From positions 186,001-250,000 of the forward strand of contig NZ_BDDS01000006.1 of assembly GCF_001653135.1 (NCBI RefSeq): DNA of 64,000 nt, given 5' to 3'. Of this stretch, positions 44,357 to 54,952 are shown piece after piece. The notes under the pieces were generated by a model that worked only from the letters and a program-made list of their open reading frames with translations, was not told the DNA's origin and did not search any database. Made by a program: the position numbers and the translations under genes. Within the stretch, counting starts at the first letter, position 1. Each line of letters begins with the position of its first letter. The DNA is from Pseudoalteromonas neustonica (lineage in GTDB: Bacteria > Pseudomonadota > Gammaproteobacteria > Enterobacterales > Alteromonadaceae).

Positions 44357-44389
44357 AGTCGGTTGGAAGTAAATCTTATTTAGTTATTG

Positions 44390-45520
44390 TTAGCCTACCA
44401 ATGCTAACAAAATACCGGCAGCGACTGCACTGCCCAATACACCCGCTACATTGGGGCCCATAGCATGCATTAACAAGAAGTTATGTGGGTTATTTTCAAG
44501 GCCAACCTTATTTACAACCCGCGCAGCCATAGGGACTGCTGATACTCCTGCGGCGCCTATAAGTGGATTAATTGGCGATTTAGAAAACTTGTTCATTCCT
44601 TTTGCCATAAATACACCCGATGCAGTACCGATAGAGAATGCTAAGGCACCTAAAACTAAAATACCTATTGTTTCTATGGTTAAAAATTTATCGGCCGCTA
44701 ACTTAGAGCCAACAGCTAAACCGAGGAAAATCGTTGTAATATTAATAATCTCGTTTTGAGCACTGTTACTTAAACGATCTACCACACCTGATTCACGCAT
44801 TAAGTTACCTAAGCAGAACATACCAACTAATGGTGTTGCCGCTGGTAAAAATAAGATGGTTAAGCTTAATACCATTAGAGGGAAAATAATTTTTTCCTTT
44901 TTCGATACTGTACGAAGCTGTGGCATCTTAATTTGACGCTCTTCTGGTGTTGTTAGTGCGCGCATGATTGGTGGCTGAATAATTGGCACCAACGCCATAT
45001 ATGAATAAGCCGCGACCGCGATTGCACCAAGTAAATCAGGAGCAAGCTTTGAGGCTAAGAAAATTGCCGTAGGGCCATCTGCGCCACCTATAATTGCGAT
45101 TGCCGATGCATCCTGCAAAGTAAATTCGAATCCTGGTACATAGTTTAATAAGATAGCACCGAATAATGTCGCGAAAATACCAAACTGAGCCGCCGCACCA
45201 AGCAATAACATACGTGGGTTAGCAATCAAGGCGCTAAAGTCCGTGAGCGCACCAACGCCCATGAATATTAATAACGGAAATACACCTGTATCAATACCAA
45301 TGTGATAAACGTAATATAATAATCCGCCGGGGTCTGATAAACCCGCTAAAGGAATATTTGTTAATATTGCGCCAAAGCCAATAGGTAATAATAGTAATGG
45401 TTCAAAATTACGTGCAATTGCGAGATACAATAACAAGCACCCCACCGCAATCATAATCAATGCCGGAAATGTAAAGTTCGCAATACCTGTGGCATGCCAG
45501 AGATTCAATAATGCTTCCAT
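44390..45520 (-). CDS. oadB: Oxaloacetate decarboxylase beta subunit (Na+ pump)
   Basis: The 376-residue, very hydrophobic protein has the signature [20 protein letters not shown] with the Asp that binds Na+, and [21 protein letters not shown] and [19 protein letters not shown] near the C-terminus, as in OadB/GcdB subunits. It decarboxylates carboxybiotin and exports Na+ in the inner membrane. It is the last gene of oadG-oadA-oadB, 12 bp after oadA. Confidence 0.97.
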   Translation of the reverse strand: MEALLNLWHATGIANFTFPALIMIAVGCLLLYLAIARNFEPLLLLPIGFGAILTNIPLAGLSDPGGLLYYVYHIGIDTGVFPLLIFMGVGALTDFSALIANPRMLLLGAAAQFGIFATLFGAILLNYVPGFEFTLQDASAIAIIGGADGPTAIFLASKLAPDLLGAIAVAAYSYMALVPIIQPPIMRALTTPEERQIKMPQLRTVSKKEKIIFPLMVLSLTILFLPAATPLVGMFCLGNLMRESGVVDRLSNSAQNEIINITTIFLGLAVGSKLAADKFLTIETIGILVLGALAFSIGTASGVFMAKGMNKFSKSPINPLIGAAGVSAVPMAARVVNKVGLENNPHNFLLMHAMGPNVAGVLGSAVAAGILLALVG

Positions 45521-45532
45521 CCTACTTTACTC

Positions 45533-47308
45533 CTAGGCTAATGAAATCATGGCATCACCCGTGACAACCGAGTCACCTTCAGAAACTAGGATCTGAGCAA
45601 TTGTACCTGCATGTGTAGCGCGGATCTCTGTTTCCATTTTCATGGCTTCCATGATCATTACTACATCACCTTCGTTAACCGTTTGCCCTGCTTTAACTTT
45701 AATTTTAAAGATATTACCGGCAAGAGGTGCATTCAATGTCTCCCCTGATGCGACTGAGGCAGACTGGGGAATTAACTCACTGTCTTTTAAAGTAACTTCT
45801 TTTAGTTCACCGCCTTGAGCAACAACTACATCATAAACTTTACCATCAACTTTTACGCTGTACTGCTCAGCAGTGACTGTTTTATTATTCGTTTTAGTTG
45901 GTTTTTCTGATTGAGCCGTTGGGGCCGCAGGTATTGCTTCGAATGCATCAGGGTTGTTACGGTTTTTAATGAATTTCAAACCAATTTGTGGAAATAATGC
46001 ATACGTTAGCACGTCGTCTATTTGCTCATCAGCAAGTATTAAACCTTGCTCTTGTGCTTCTTTTAATAACTCAGCTTGCAGCGTCTCAAGTTCTGGTTTT
46101 AATAAATCAGCAGGACGACAAGTAATAACGTCTGCACCATCAAGCACGCGCTCTTGCAGCTCTTTATTCATTGGCGCTGGTGTTGCTCCGTACTCACCTT
46201 TTAATACACCTGCCGTTTCTTTAGTGATTGTTTTATAACGCTCACCTGTCAGTACATTTAAAACAGCTTGTGTGCCTACAATTTGCGAGGTAGGTGTCAC
46301 TAAAGGCAAGAAACCTAAATCTTCACGAACGCGTGGTATTTCAAGCAACACTTGATCAAGTTTATCTGCTGCGCCTTGTTCTTTAAGTTGATTTTCCATG
46401 TTAGTTAACATGCCGCCAGGCACTTGCGCTAATAATATACGACCATCAACACCTTTTAAACTGCCTTCAAATGCAGCATACTTTTTACGTACATCACGGA
46501 AGTAAGCGGCAATCTCTTCGAGCTGATTCAAATCAAGTTCAGTATCGCGCTCAGTTCCTTCAACTATAGAAACAATGGTCTCTGTTGCACTGTGTCCATA
46601 AGTCATACTCATTGAGGAAATAGCGGTATCAAGCATATCGATGCCAGCATCAATCGCTTTTTGATAGGTTGCTGTACTTAAACCTGTTGTTGCATGACAT
46701 TGCATTGCAATTGGTATAGAAACCGTTTCTTTTAAACCTTTAATCAACTTTTCAGCATCATATGGTTTAAGTAAACCTGCCATATCTTTGATACAAATTG
46801 AATGACAACCAAGATCTTCAAGCTGTTTTGCAAGTGTTAGCCACATCTCCAGTGTATGGACTGGGCTTACTGTGTATGAAATTGTACCTTGTGCATGGGC
46901 ACCAACTTTGATTGCGGCTTTGATTGCCGTTTCTAAATTACGCACGTCATTCATTGCATCAAAAATACGAAAGACATCTACACCATTTTTATGTGCACGC
47001 TCAACAAATTTTTCTACCACATCATCAGCATAATGACGGTAACCTAAAAGATTTTGACCACGTAACAGCATTTGTTGCTTTGTATTCGGCATTGCTTTTT
47101 TAAGGGCGCGAATACGCTCCCATGGATCTTCTCCTAAATAGCGAATACACGAATCAAATGTTGCACCGCCCCATGATTCGATCGACCAATAACCTGCATC
47201 ATCAAGTTTTTCAGCAATAGGTAACATGTCATCTAAACGCATACGCGTTGCTAATAATGATTGATGGGCATCACGAAGTACCAGTTCTGTTAGTTTTAAT
47301 TTAGCCAT
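45533..47308 (-). CDS. oadA: Oxaloacetate decarboxylase alpha subunit
   Basis: The 591-residue protein has an N-terminal carboxyltransferase domain ([14 protein letters not shown], then [15 protein letters not shown] and [14 protein letters not shown]), a PYC-OADA domain, a Pro/Ala-linked hinge, and a biotinyl domain with the biotin attachment site EAMKMET (K557). It moves CO2 from oxaloacetate to biotin. A ribosome binding site (AAGGGG) is clear. It lies between oadG and oadB. Confidence 0.98.
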   Translation of the reverse strand: MAKLKLTELVLRDAHQSLLATRMRLDDMLPIAEKLDDAGYWSIESWGGATFDSCIRYLGEDPWERIRALKKAMPNTKQQMLLRGQNLLGYRHYADDVVEKFVERAHKNGVDVFRIFDAMNDVRNLETAIKAAIKVGAHAQGTISYTVSPVHTLEMWLTLAKQLEDLGCHSICIKDMAGLLKPYDAEKLIKGLKETVSIPIAMQCHATTGLSTATYQKAIDAGIDMLDTAISSMSMTYGHSATETIVSIVEGTERDTELDLNQLEEIAAYFRDVRKKYAAFEGSLKGVDGRILLAQVPGGMLTNMENQLKEQGAADKLDQVLLEIPRVREDLGFLPLVTPTSQIVGTQAVLNVLTGERYKTITKETAGVLKGEYGATPAPMNKELQERVLDGADVITCRPADLLKPELETLQAELLKEAQEQGLILADEQIDDVLTYALFPQIGLKFIKNRNNPDAFEAIPAAPTAQSEKPTKTNNKTVTAEQYSVKVDGKVYDVVVAQGGELKEVTLKDSELIPQSASVASGETLNAPLAGNIFKIKVKAGQTVNEGDVVMIMEAMKMETEIRATHAGTIAQILVSEGDSVVTGDAMISLA

Positions 47309-47318
47309 AAGTCACCCC

Positions 47319-47564
47319 TTATAATTTTTGTTTATTTTTGTACTGAGCGATGGCAGCACTAATTGCGGCAATGTGTGCATCTGGCACACCTTGCGCTTTG
47401 ATTGATGGCGCACGAGCTGGTATATCTATAGGTTGCTCAAAACGACTCGCCACCTTAGACATTAATACAATTGCTGAAATCAACAATGAAAGAAAAACAA
47501 AAACGCCCACCATGCCTGTTGCCATCAAATTTGCTGCTGTCGCTAGTAACTCACCTATATTCAT
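47319..47564 (-). CDS. oadG: Oxaloacetate decarboxylase gamma subunit
   Basis: The 81-residue protein has one membrane helix (MVGVFVFLSLLISAIVLMSKV) and a C-terminal soluble tail (IPARAPSIKAQGVPDAHIAAISAAIAQYK) as in OadG, which joins alpha and beta subunits and binds Zn2+. It is first in the operon. The tail lacks the His cluster seen in some OadG proteins. Confidence 0.9.
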   Translation of the reverse strand: MNIGELLATAANLMATGMVGVFVFLSLLISAIVLMSKVASRFEQPIDIPARAPSIKAQGVPDAHIAAISAAIAQYKNKQKL

Positions 47565-47653
47565 ACTCTGCCCCTTTATATATTCAATACCTGATAGTTA
47601 ACAAAGCAATAAAAGCAGGTAAAAAACCACTTTATATAAATAACTATGCAACA

Positions 47654-47682
47654 ATCATATCAAAGTAATTAACCATTTCCAA
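47654..47682 (-). promoter_or_regulatory. Predicted promoter of oadGAB
   Basis: TTGGAA (47677-47682) and TATGAT (47654-47659) with 17-bp spacing on the minus strand, giving a ~80-nt leader before oadG. Confidence 0.6.
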
Positions 47683-47691
47683 CACTTTGTA

Positions 47692-47708
47692 AATTGGTAA
47701 AACCAATT
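47692..47708. promoter_or_regulatory. PdhR/LldR-like operator 1 upstream of oadGAB
   Basis: AATTGGTAAAACCAATT is a 17-bp palindrome (AATTGGT N3 ACCAATT) equal to the E. coli PdhR/LldR site core. It lies just upstream of the predicted -35. Confidence 0.6.
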
Positions 47709-47891
47709 AATATAAAGCTAACATACCCACATTAAATTTAACACCCGACAAATCGCTATTATTTTTCAAGATATAGATGATAAAAATAGCGAATATAGCC
47801 AAAACTTATAAGCTATAGAATGCAAAGCTCCATCCCTATTTATGCAGTCTCTATATTTGATAATATTTCTTTTCTAAAAACCACTTAAATT

Positions 47892-47908
47892 AATTGGTCT
47901 TACCAATA
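47892..47908. promoter_or_regulatory. PdhR/LldR-like operator 2
   Basis: AATTGGTCTTACCAATA: same site with the last base changed, exactly 200 bp from operator 1. The rest of this ~525-bp gap (47565-48089) contains no gene I can see. Confidence 0.55.
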
Positions 47909-48089
47909 GTGTGGTGATTTTACATTCCTTTTTTTACTTAAGAACAAGTTACACATAAAGCGTGTAAATATTTCCTATGAAACTGCTCCCTATAACGAAT
48001 GAAAAAGTAAACGGCTGATTTTAAAGGACTTTAATATTGGCATGTAAATGGCATTATCTAATATGTACAAATTAACCAAGGAGAAAACA

Positions 48090-48263
48090 ATGTTACGCTG
48101 GACAATTACATTTTTAGTTATTGCACTTATTGCTGCAGTGTTAGGTTTTGGTGGCATCGCAGGTGCCGCAGCAGGAATTGCTAAGATTATATTTTTTATC
48201 TTTTTAGTATTGTTAGTTATCTCTCTTGTATCAGGCGCACTACGTGGCAACGTGCCCAAGTAG
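48090..48263 (+). CDS. DUF1328 small membrane protein (YtjA-like, 57 aa)
   Basis: From ATG 48090 (GGAG 7 bases upstream; the ORF extends 14 codons further). The product [31 protein letters not shown] has two membrane helices and the typical MLRWxxxFLxxAxxAxxLGFGG signature of DUF1328/YtjA. Function unknown; YtjA-like genes are commonly stress-related. A lipoprotein gene follows after 57 bp. Confidence 0.88.
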   Translation: MLRWTITFLVIALIAAVLGFGGIAGAAAGIAKIIFFIFLVLLVISLVSGALRGNVPK

Positions 48264-48320
48264 CTGAGACAAAGTAACGCAACAGTATTACCACTATATT
48301 TATTTACAAGGAATTACATT

Positions 48321-48512
48321 ATGAAATCTACAACAGTAAAAACAGCCGTTATCGCCCTTTTCGCTAGTTTTTTTATTATGGGTTGTGAAGACAATCACGC
48401 AGAAGAAGCAGGTGAGCGCATAGATGAAGCTGTAACCGATGTACAAAACAAAGTTGAAGACGCCTGTGAAAAAGTAAAAGAAGGCGTAAATGCTGAAGAA
48501 ACAAACTGCTAA
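48321..48512 (+). CDS. Small acidic lipoprotein (63 aa)
   Basis: The signal peptide ends in a lipobox FIMGC (C22). The mature part is strongly acidic and helical (HAEEAGERIDEAVTDVQNKV) and ends with a second Cys pair (DACEKV; ETNC). The pattern resembles YtxH/CsbD-type or Lpp-like small helical lipoproteins. A ribosome binding site (AAGGAA) is present. It lies directly after the DUF1328 gene, in likely cotranscription; a terminator follows. Confidence 0.75.
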   Translation: MKSTTVKTAVIALFASFFIMGCEDNHAEEAGERIDEAVTDVQNKVEDACEKVKEGVNAEETNC

Positions 48513-48525
48513 TAAAGTAAGTTTA

Positions 48526-48558
48526 AAAAAAACGACTCTTTTGAGTCGTTTTTTTTAT
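48526..48558. terminator. Bidirectional terminator
   Basis: AACGACTC TTTT GAGTCGTT flanked by A- and T-runs, between the lipoprotein gene and pdxJ. Confidence 0.9.
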
Positions 48559-48575
48559 TAGACTGAACTCAAACT

Positions 48576-49307
48576 TTAAGCTCGTGCTTCAAGCATTAGT
48601 CGCTTCATGTCACGTACTGCTTTATCTAAACCATCAATGGCTGCACGCGCAACAATTGCGTGGCCAATATTTAACTCGTAAATCTCTTCCATCGCGGCAA
48701 TCGGCTTCACGTTGTGATAATGAAGGCCATGCCCTGCATTGACGATTAGCCCTAAACCTGCCGCATATTTCACACCTTGTCGAATATGTTCAAGCTCTTT
48801 GCTCATCTCTGCGTCAGTTTGCGCATCTGCATAAGCGCCAGTATGTATTTCAACGTAAGGAGCATTACATGCTTTAGCGGCATCTAATTGCGCTTTATCT
48901 GCGTCAATAAATAATGAAACTTTAATTCCTGCATCACTCAGCTTTGCAGTTGCGGCTTTAATTTTATCTAAGTTACCCACAACATCTAAGCCACCTTCGG
49001 TAGTTAACTCTTCCCGTTTTTCTGGTACTAAGCAAACGTAAGCCGGTTTTACATCCAACGCAATATCAATCATTTCATCAGTAACAGCTATTTCAAGGTT
49101 CATACGCGTTTGAATTGTTTTAGCCATCACATATACGTCACGATCTTGAATATGACGGCGATCTTCACGCAAATGAATGGTGATCCCATCAGCACCAGCA
49201 TGCTCCGCAACACTTGCCGCATGAGCTGGATCCGGGTAACTAGTACCGCGGGCTTGGCGTAAAGTAGCAATATGATCAACGTTTATACCCAAAAGAATAT
49301 CTTTCAT
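48576..49307 (-). CDS. pdxJ: Pyridoxine 5'-phosphate synthase PdxJ
   Basis: The 243-residue TIM-barrel enzyme makes pyridoxine 5'-phosphate from deoxyxylulose phosphate and aminohydroxyacetone phosphate. Recognisable are [51 protein letters not shown] and [12 protein letters not shown]. It is last in the operon lepA-lepB-rnc-era-recO-pdxJ. In E. coli acpS follows; here a terminator does. Confidence 0.98.
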   Translation of the reverse strand: MKDILLGINVDHIATLRQARGTSYPDPAHAASVAEHAGADGITIHLREDRRHIQDRDVYVMAKTIQTRMNLEIAVTDEMIDIALDVKPAYVCLVPEKREELTTEGGLDVVGNLDKIKAATAKLSDAGIKVSLFIDADKAQLDAAKACNAPYVEIHTGAYADAQTDAEMSKELEHIRQGVKYAAGLGLIVNAGHGLHYHNVKPIAAMEEIYELNIGHAIVARAAIDGLDKAVRDMKRLMLEARA

Positions 49308-49343
49308 TTTTTTACCTGTAAAATAACGGTTAAAAATACCGTA

Positions 49344-50036
49344 CTAAGATTGCGGTTTAAAAAGCTCTCTACTTTTTAATGGTTTTTTACCCAGTAAGGG
49401 TTTCATTAAATGACGACTTAATTGTTTTGCCATATATAACACATCCGGCGCACTAAAGTCATGAGCAGCAATCGCATTTAATTGCGCCCCTAAAAAGCCA
49501 CTACCATGATTTTCCTGTGCAACAAAGCCATATTCAGCAAAATAACTATACGTTTGTTTTGAGGTGATTGGATCGCCTGCGGCATCAAAACTAAAATCAA
49601 CGCCATAACCCAAAAGCTCTAGTAACTGAAATTCATAAGAGCGTAATACAGCTTGCAAATTAGGGTGCTTATTTAGCTGCTGTAAGTGAGTTCGATAAAG
49701 CTCATAGGCATGATCAATGGGTTCATTGATTGGCACAATCCGATTTGTTAACTCATTTAAGTAGAAGCCGCAGTAAAGCTGATCGCCTACTAAAGGGGAT
49801 TGCGTACCATGCAATTCGAAACGTTGAATGTATTTAAGATCATTTTTACCCGTATAGTTTACGAGTAATGCTTGGAAAGGTTGCAGCTGCGCTTTATGTT
49901 TGGTTGACTGGCGACCACTTATGCGAGCAAGCATTCGTAGTTGTCCAACGCCTTCTACCAGCATATCAAGCATTACTTGCGAGTCACTAAAAGGACGCCG
50001 ATGTAATAAATATGCTGTGTAGAAGTCGCTATCCAT
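49344..50036 (-). CDS. recO: DNA repair protein RecO
   Basis: The 230-residue protein has the N-terminal OB fold (AYLLHRRPFSDSQVMLDMLV, then ARISGRQSTKHKAQLQPF) and the helical RecO C-terminal domain, with LLELLGYGVDFSFDAAGDPI. It loads RecA onto SSB-coated DNA with RecR. I see no zinc-binding Cys, as usual in gammaproteobacterial RecO. Position between era and pdxJ is canonical. Confidence 0.95.
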   Translation of the reverse strand: MDSDFYTAYLLHRRPFSDSQVMLDMLVEGVGQLRMLARISGRQSTKHKAQLQPFQALLVNYTGKNDLKYIQRFELHGTQSPLVGDQLYCGFYLNELTNRIVPINEPIDHAYELYRTHLQQLNKHPNLQAVLRSYEFQLLELLGYGVDFSFDAAGDPITSKQTYSYFAEYGFVAQENHGSGFLGAQLNAIAAHDFSAPDVLYMAKQLSRHLMKPLLGKKPLKSRELFKPQS

Positions 50037-50053
50037 AACGGTAACTTAAGTGA

Positions 50054-50986
50054 TTAATCTTCACCGTAACCTAAGCTGCGAAGTGCACGCTCATCGTCAG
50101 CCCAACCTGATTTAACTTTCACCCAAAGCTCTAAAAATACTTTGTTGTCGAGCATTTCTTCAAGATCCTTACGTGCTTCACGGCCAATAACTTTCAGCTT
50201 TTCGCCTTTGTTACCAATTACCATGCGTTTTTGAGTTTCACGCTCAACCAAGATTAAGCCATTGATATGCCAAATGCCGTTTTCTTGCCATTTAAACTGC
50301 TCAATTTCGACAGTTACTGAATAAGGTAATTCCTCACCCATAAAACGCATTAACTTTTCACGGATCACTTCAGCCGCCATAAAGCGCATTGAGCGATCGG
50401 TTACATAATCTTCAGGAAAGTAAAACTCACACGGTGGTAAACGTTTTGTTACTTCATCTTTGATTAGGTTAATATTTTTACCCTGCGTCGCAGATACGGG
50501 CATAATACCAACAAAATCAAACTTGTCACCTAACCACTTCATATGTGGCAGTACAAGATCACGGTCCTTTACTTGGTCTATTTTATTAATAACCAATAAT
50601 ACTGGTTTACCGCTTTGTGATACTTTATTTAGCACCATGTCATCGTCAGCATTCCAATGAGTGCCTTCAACAACAAATATAATAAGTTCTACATCCCCGA
50701 TTGAGCTAGATGCTGCGCGATTCATTAAACGGTTAATGGCACGCTTTTCTTCAACGTGCAGCCCCGGTGTATCGACGTAAACAGCCTGATGCTTACCTTC
50801 GGTATGAATACCCATGATACGGTGGCGCGTTGTTTGCGGTTTGCGTGAGGTTATACTCACTTTTTGTTCAATAATTTCGTTTAGCAACGTAGATTTACCT
50901 ACGTTTGGTCGACCAACAATGGCGACCATGCCGCAAAACGTATCAACTTCACCTGTATGAGGCTGGATCAGTGTATCAAGGTTCAT
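50054..50986 (-). CDS. era: GTPase Era
   Basis: The 310-residue protein has G-motifs [14 protein letters not shown] (G1), the switch region [16 protein letters not shown] (G3), and NKIDQV (G4), followed by the KH domain with [20 protein letters not shown]. It binds 16S rRNA near its 3' end in 30S maturation. It overlaps rnc by 11 bases, indicating translational coupling. Confidence 0.98.
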   Translation of the reverse strand: MNLDTLIQPHTGEVDTFCGMVAIVGRPNVGKSTLLNEIIEQKVSITSRKPQTTRHRIMGIHTEGKHQAVYVDTPGLHVEEKRAINRLMNRAASSSIGDVELIIFVVEGTHWNADDDMVLNKVSQSGKPVLLVINKIDQVKDRDLVLPHMKWLGDKFDFVGIMPVSATQGKNINLIKDEVTKRLPPCEFYFPEDYVTDRSMRFMAAEVIREKLMRFMGEELPYSVTVEIEQFKWQENGIWHINGLILVERETQKRMVIGNKGEKLKVIGREARKDLEEMLDNKVFLELWVKVKSGWADDERALRSLGYGED

Positions 50987-51653
50987 TTTTAAGTATCTTA
51001 AGTGCTTTTTCAGCGGCTTTTTGTTCAGCCTTACGACGTGAACTACCTACTGAGATGATGCTATCCATACCTTCAACTATACATTCTACCGTGAATGTTT
51101 GATTGTGCGCCTGACCTTTAGTATCAACTACGGTGTAGCCTGGCAAAGGTAGTTTTCGAGCTTGTAAATACTCTTGTAATAGCGTTTTAGGGTCTTTTTG
51201 GTTTAAGCCTGGTGAAATAGCATCAAGGCGAGGTTCGTACCAAGCCAAAATTAAATCACCACAAACATCTATACCTGCATCTAAAAATACAGCACCGATT
51301 ATGGCTTCAACCGCATCAGCTAAAGTTGACTCACGTCGAAAGCCGCCACTTTTAAGCTCACCTGGACCTAAACGCAGGTAATCACCTAAACCAAACTCCA
51401 AGCCAAATTCGGCTAACGTTTGACCACGAACAAGCGTTGAGCGCATACGGCTCAAGTCACCTTCTCGGGCTTTAGGGAATTTGCCATATAATGCATTTGC
51501 AATGACAAAACTTAAAATTGAATCACCTAAAAACTCTAGGCGCTCGTTATGTTGTCCTTTATGGCTGCGATGGGTCATCGCCTGCTCAAGCAATGCTTGA
51601 TCAATAAAGGTATACCCTATTTTGCTATATAGCTCTGTTACATTTTTTTTCAT
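50976..51653 (-). CDS. rnc: Ribonuclease III
   Basis: The 225-residue enzyme has the RNase III signature [13 protein letters not shown] with catalytic Glu and Asp, a second acidic site ([18 protein letters not shown]), and a C-terminal dsRNA-binding domain ([20 protein letters not shown] onward, with [14 protein letters not shown]). It processes rRNA and cuts dsRNA. It lies between lepB and era and overlaps era. Confidence 0.98.
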   Translation of the reverse strand: MKKNVTELYSKIGYTFIDQALLEQAMTHRSHKGQHNERLEFLGDSILSFVIANALYGKFPKAREGDLSRMRSTLVRGQTLAEFGLEFGLGDYLRLGPGELKSGGFRRESTLADAVEAIIGAVFLDAGIDVCGDLILAWYEPRLDAISPGLNQKDPKTLLQEYLQARKLPLPGYTVVDTKGQAHNQTFTVECIVEGMDSIISVGSSRRKAEQKAAEKALKILKNEP

Positions 51654-51655
51654 TG

Positions 51656-52591
51656 TTACTGAATATTACCTAGGCGTTCAAAACGAACACCAGTTGGAAC
51701 CCAGCCTGGTACAATGTCATCTGGGCCATTATCAAATTCAAAACTCATCCATATAAAGACAGCTTTACCCACCAAGTTTTCTTTTGGCACAAAGCCCCAT
51801 ACGCGACTATCTTGGCTGTTATCGCGGTTGTCACCCATCATAAAATAATGATCAGCCGGTACTACCCATTCATCAGAACGTGTACCCGGCTGTTGATAGT
51901 AACGCCCTTTCATTTCCAGCGCTTCTGGGTTTATTAAAATATCATGTTTTAGCGTCGTTAAATTTTCATTTAAACGCACTAAATCCATAGAGCCTTGCTT
52001 AAATTCATCACGATTGATGATTTCCATATCAATCTTATTATACTCATTACACAATAAATCGCCCTGCTGAGTTTCACCCTCTGCGCAATTTGGTTGAATA
52101 TATAAACGCTTGTTACGGTAAACAATTTTATCACCAGGCAAACCAATAGCTCGTTTAATATAATCTATACGTTCATCTAATGGATATTTAAATACCACTA
52201 TATCACCGCGTTCAGGTTCAGCAACATCGACTAACTGAGTACGCCATACAGGGTCTTTCACCCCATAAGAATACTTTTGCACTAAAATAAAGTCACCCAC
52301 TAACAAGGTAGGCATCATTGAACCTGACGGAATTTGAAACGGTTCAAATAAAAACGACCTAAAAATAGTAATTGCTGCGATCATCGGGAAAATCGACTTA
52401 GCAGTCTCTGTCAATGTCGGCTCAGGCGCAATTAATGCGGCAGTTTCTTCATCTAGCTCGCCGCCAGCAGAACTTTGTGCAAGAGCTAAGCGTTGCTGTC
52501 TTTTTGGCGCAAACATTAGATGGTCAATTAACCAAATTAAGCCTGAGCCTAATGTTAATAGCACTAAAAATATTGAAAAATAACCTGCCAT
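51656..52591 (-). CDS. lepB: Signal peptidase I (LepB)
   Basis: The 311-residue protein has two N-terminal helices, the catalytic Ser in PSGSMMPTL (S91) and general-base Lys in [12 protein letters not shown] (K146); these positions equal those in E. coli. Box [17 protein letters not shown] is present. It removes signal peptides from exported proteins at the inner membrane outer face. Its start lies 40 bp after the lepA stop; rnc follows after 2 bp. Confidence 0.97.
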   Translation of the reverse strand: MAGYFSIFLVLLTLGSGLIWLIDHLMFAPKRQQRLALAQSSAGGELDEETAALIAPEPTLTETAKSIFPMIAAITIFRSFLFEPFQIPSGSMMPTLLVGDFILVQKYSYGVKDPVWRTQLVDVAEPERGDIVVFKYPLDERIDYIKRAIGLPGDKIVYRNKRLYIQPNCAEGETQQGDLLCNEYNKIDMEIINRDEFKQGSMDLVRLNENLTTLKHDILINPEALEMKGRYYQQPGTRSDEWVVPADHYFMMGDNRDNSQDSRVWGFVPKENLVGKAVFIWMSFEFDNGPDDIVPGWVPTGVRFERLGNIQ

Positions 52592-52631
52592 ACATTAAAT
52601 CCTTTCTCTTACGAAACTGGGTTACGAAGCC

Positions 52632-54419
52632 TTACTTACCAACTTTAAGAATTGCTAAAAACGCTTCTTGTGGCACTTCAACATTACCAACTTGCTTCAT
52701 ACGTTTTTTACCATCTTTTTGCTTTTTAAGCAGTTTTTTCTTACGACTTACGTCACCACCGTAACACTTGGCGATTACATTTTTACGTAACTGCTTAACG
52801 GTTGTACGTGCAATAACATGCGCGCCAATTGCCGCCTGAATTGCAATATCAAACATTTGACGTGGAATAAGCTCTTTAAGTGCATCAGCTAACTGACGAC
52901 CACGAGATTGTGCACTGTCTCTGTGTACAATAATCGCAAGTGCATCAACACGCTCAGCATTTATTAAAATATCAACACGTACCATGTCTGACGTTTGAAA
53001 ACGCTTAAAGTTGTAATCAAGCGATGCAAAACCACGACTGGTTGACTTTAATTTATCAAAAAAGTCCATTACTACTTCAGCCATTGGTAGCTCATACGTT
53101 ACGGCTACTTGTTTACCGTGGTAACTCATTTTAGTTTGCATACCTCGTTTCTCTATACATAGGGTAATAACATTACCTAAGTACTCTTGAGGAACAAGGA
53201 TATTTGCTTCTACAATTGGCTCTCGAATTTCTTGAATATCATTTACTGCCGGAAGGTCAGACGGATTATCAATCTGAAAAGTACCTTCTTTTGTTACTAT
53301 TTCATAGATTACAGTAGGCGCAGTGGTAATTAGATCAATATCGTATTCACGTTCTAAACGCTCTTGAATAATTTCCATGTGCAGCATGCCTAAAAAGCCA
53401 CAACGAAAACCAAAACCAAGTGCGGTAGAATTCTCTGGTTCAAAGAATAACGACGCATCGTTAAGACTTAGTTTATTCAGGGCATCACGGAACGATTCAT
53501 ATTCATCTGACGCAATAGGGAACATACCCGCATACACTTGTGGTTTAATTTTTTGAAAACCTGGTAAGCGAGCAGGCGCTGCATTTTTTTGATGGGTAAT
53601 CGTATCGCCAACTGGCGCGCCATGTATTTCCTTAATACCAGCAATAACAAAGCCTACTTCGCCAGTTCTTAAAATACCGGTGTTTGTTTGCTTTGGTGTA
53701 AATACACCAACTTGATCTGCAGTATGAATATGCTCATTCGACATGATTTTAATTTTGTCGCCGATGCGTAGTTCACCGTGTTTAATACGAACAAGTGATA
53801 CAACACCTTGATACGGGTCAAACCAAGAGTCGATAATTAATGCTTGTAATGGCGCGTCTTTATCACCTTCTGGCGATGGTACATCTCTGACAATCATTTC
53901 AAGAACTTCAGCAATACCAACACCTGTTTTAGCGCTACATTGCACAGCATCAAGCGCATCAATACCAATAATATCTTCAATTTCTTCAGCAACGCGAAGT
54001 GGATCTGCTTGTGGTAAATCGATTTTATTTAGTACTGGTATAACTTCTAAATTCATTTCTATGGCGGTATAACAATTTGCTAATGTTTGCGCCTCAACAC
54101 CTTGGCCTGCATCTACTACAAGTAATGCACCTTCACAGGCAGCCAATGAACGTGATACTTCATAAGTAAAATCAACGTGTCCTGGTGTATCGATAAAGTT
54201 TAGCTGGTAAGTTTCACCATCATTTGCTTTATAATTTAAGGTTACACTTTGCGCTTTAATCGTGATGCCACGTTCGCGCTCTATATCCATTGAATCCAAT
54301 ACTTGTTTTTGCATTTCACGGTCAGTTAAACCGCCACAAACTTGGATCAAACGATCAGAAAGGGTCGATTTACCGTGGTCAATATGGGCGATGATCGAAA
54401 AATTACGGATATGCTTCAT
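52632..54419 (-). CDS. lepA: Elongation factor 4 (LepA)
   Basis: The 595-residue GTPase has [14 protein letters not shown] (G1), [12 protein letters not shown] (G3) and [10 protein letters not shown] (G4), EF-G-like domains II, III and V, and the LepA-specific C-terminal domain with [20 protein letters not shown]. It acts on ribosomes in back-translocation or subunit assembly. First gene of lepA-lepB-rnc-era-recO-pdxJ. About 70 bp separate it from rseC. Confidence 0.98.
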   Translation of the reverse strand: MKHIRNFSIIAHIDHGKSTLSDRLIQVCGGLTDREMQKQVLDSMDIERERGITIKAQSVTLNYKANDGETYQLNFIDTPGHVDFTYEVSRSLAACEGALLVVDAGQGVEAQTLANCYTAIEMNLEVIPVLNKIDLPQADPLRVAEEIEDIIGIDALDAVQCSAKTGVGIAEVLEMIVRDVPSPEGDKDAPLQALIIDSWFDPYQGVVSLVRIKHGELRIGDKIKIMSNEHIHTADQVGVFTPKQTNTGILRTGEVGFVIAGIKEIHGAPVGDTITHQKNAAPARLPGFQKIKPQVYAGMFPIASDEYESFRDALNKLSLNDASLFFEPENSTALGFGFRCGFLGMLHMEIIQERLEREYDIDLITTAPTVIYEIVTKEGTFQIDNPSDLPAVNDIQEIREPIVEANILVPQEYLGNVITLCIEKRGMQTKMSYHGKQVAVTYELPMAEVVMDFFDKLKSTSRGFASLDYNFKRFQTSDMVRVDILINAERVDALAIIVHRDSAQSRGRQLADALKELIPRQMFDIAIQAAIGAHVIARTTVKQLRKNVIAKCYGGDVSRKKKLLKKQKDGKKRMKQVGNVEVPQEAFLAILKVGK

Positions 54420-54488
54420 AAACTGGATTCTAAACTTCTATTTTAATTGATTGAGTGTATAAAGCCGCAATTTTACATTTAATTGGCT

Positions 54489-54938
54489 TCAATCACCATC
54501 TATTTGAGTTAAAGGGAGGCTAATTGGATGAATTTTTATTACTTTGATGTCATGTTTGAGACTTTTCACTCGACTTTTAGCTACAGCAAAGCCAGTAAAA
54601 CCACCACTTATAGCGGCAATTATTTGTAACCATTCTGGCGCAGAAAAAAACTCAGCAGCGATCAGAGAAAACACTAACCCCAAGACTAAAGGCAGCATAT
54701 ATACTGCAAAGGCATGTTTTACCATGTGACTATCGTCTAGCGCAAGTGTCACTTTTTGCCCGACAGCAACAACAGTTTCAAATTGGTAAGGAAAAGTTTT
54801 TTTAGCAGTGCCAAATAGTTTGCCAAACACTTGAGAGCCACAGCGACCATTACAGCCTTCGCAAGCTTTTTTTTGTTGAGCTTCTAAATGCGCAGTGGCG
54901 CCATCAATTGACACCACTGTAAGGGTTTGTTCTATCAT
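54489..54938 (-). CDS. rseC: SoxR-reducing/sigma-E modulator RseC
   Basis: The 149-residue protein has the Cys motif KKACEGCNGRCGSQVFG (C-x2-C-x3-C) and two membrane helices (about residues 78-95 and 102-122), matching RseC. It lies after rseB in rpoE-rseA-rseB-rseC. Its role in sigma-E control is minor; some RseC proteins help reduce SoxR. Confidence 0.93.
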   Translation of the reverse strand: MIEQTLTVVSIDGATAHLEAQQKKACEGCNGRCGSQVFGKLFGTAKKTFPYQFETVVAVGQKVTLALDDSHMVKHAFAVYMLPLVLGLVFSLIAAEFFSAPEWLQIIAAISGGFTGFAVAKSRVKSLKHDIKVIKIHPISLPLTQIDGD

Positions 54939-54952
54939 TATCTGCTTTTAAT

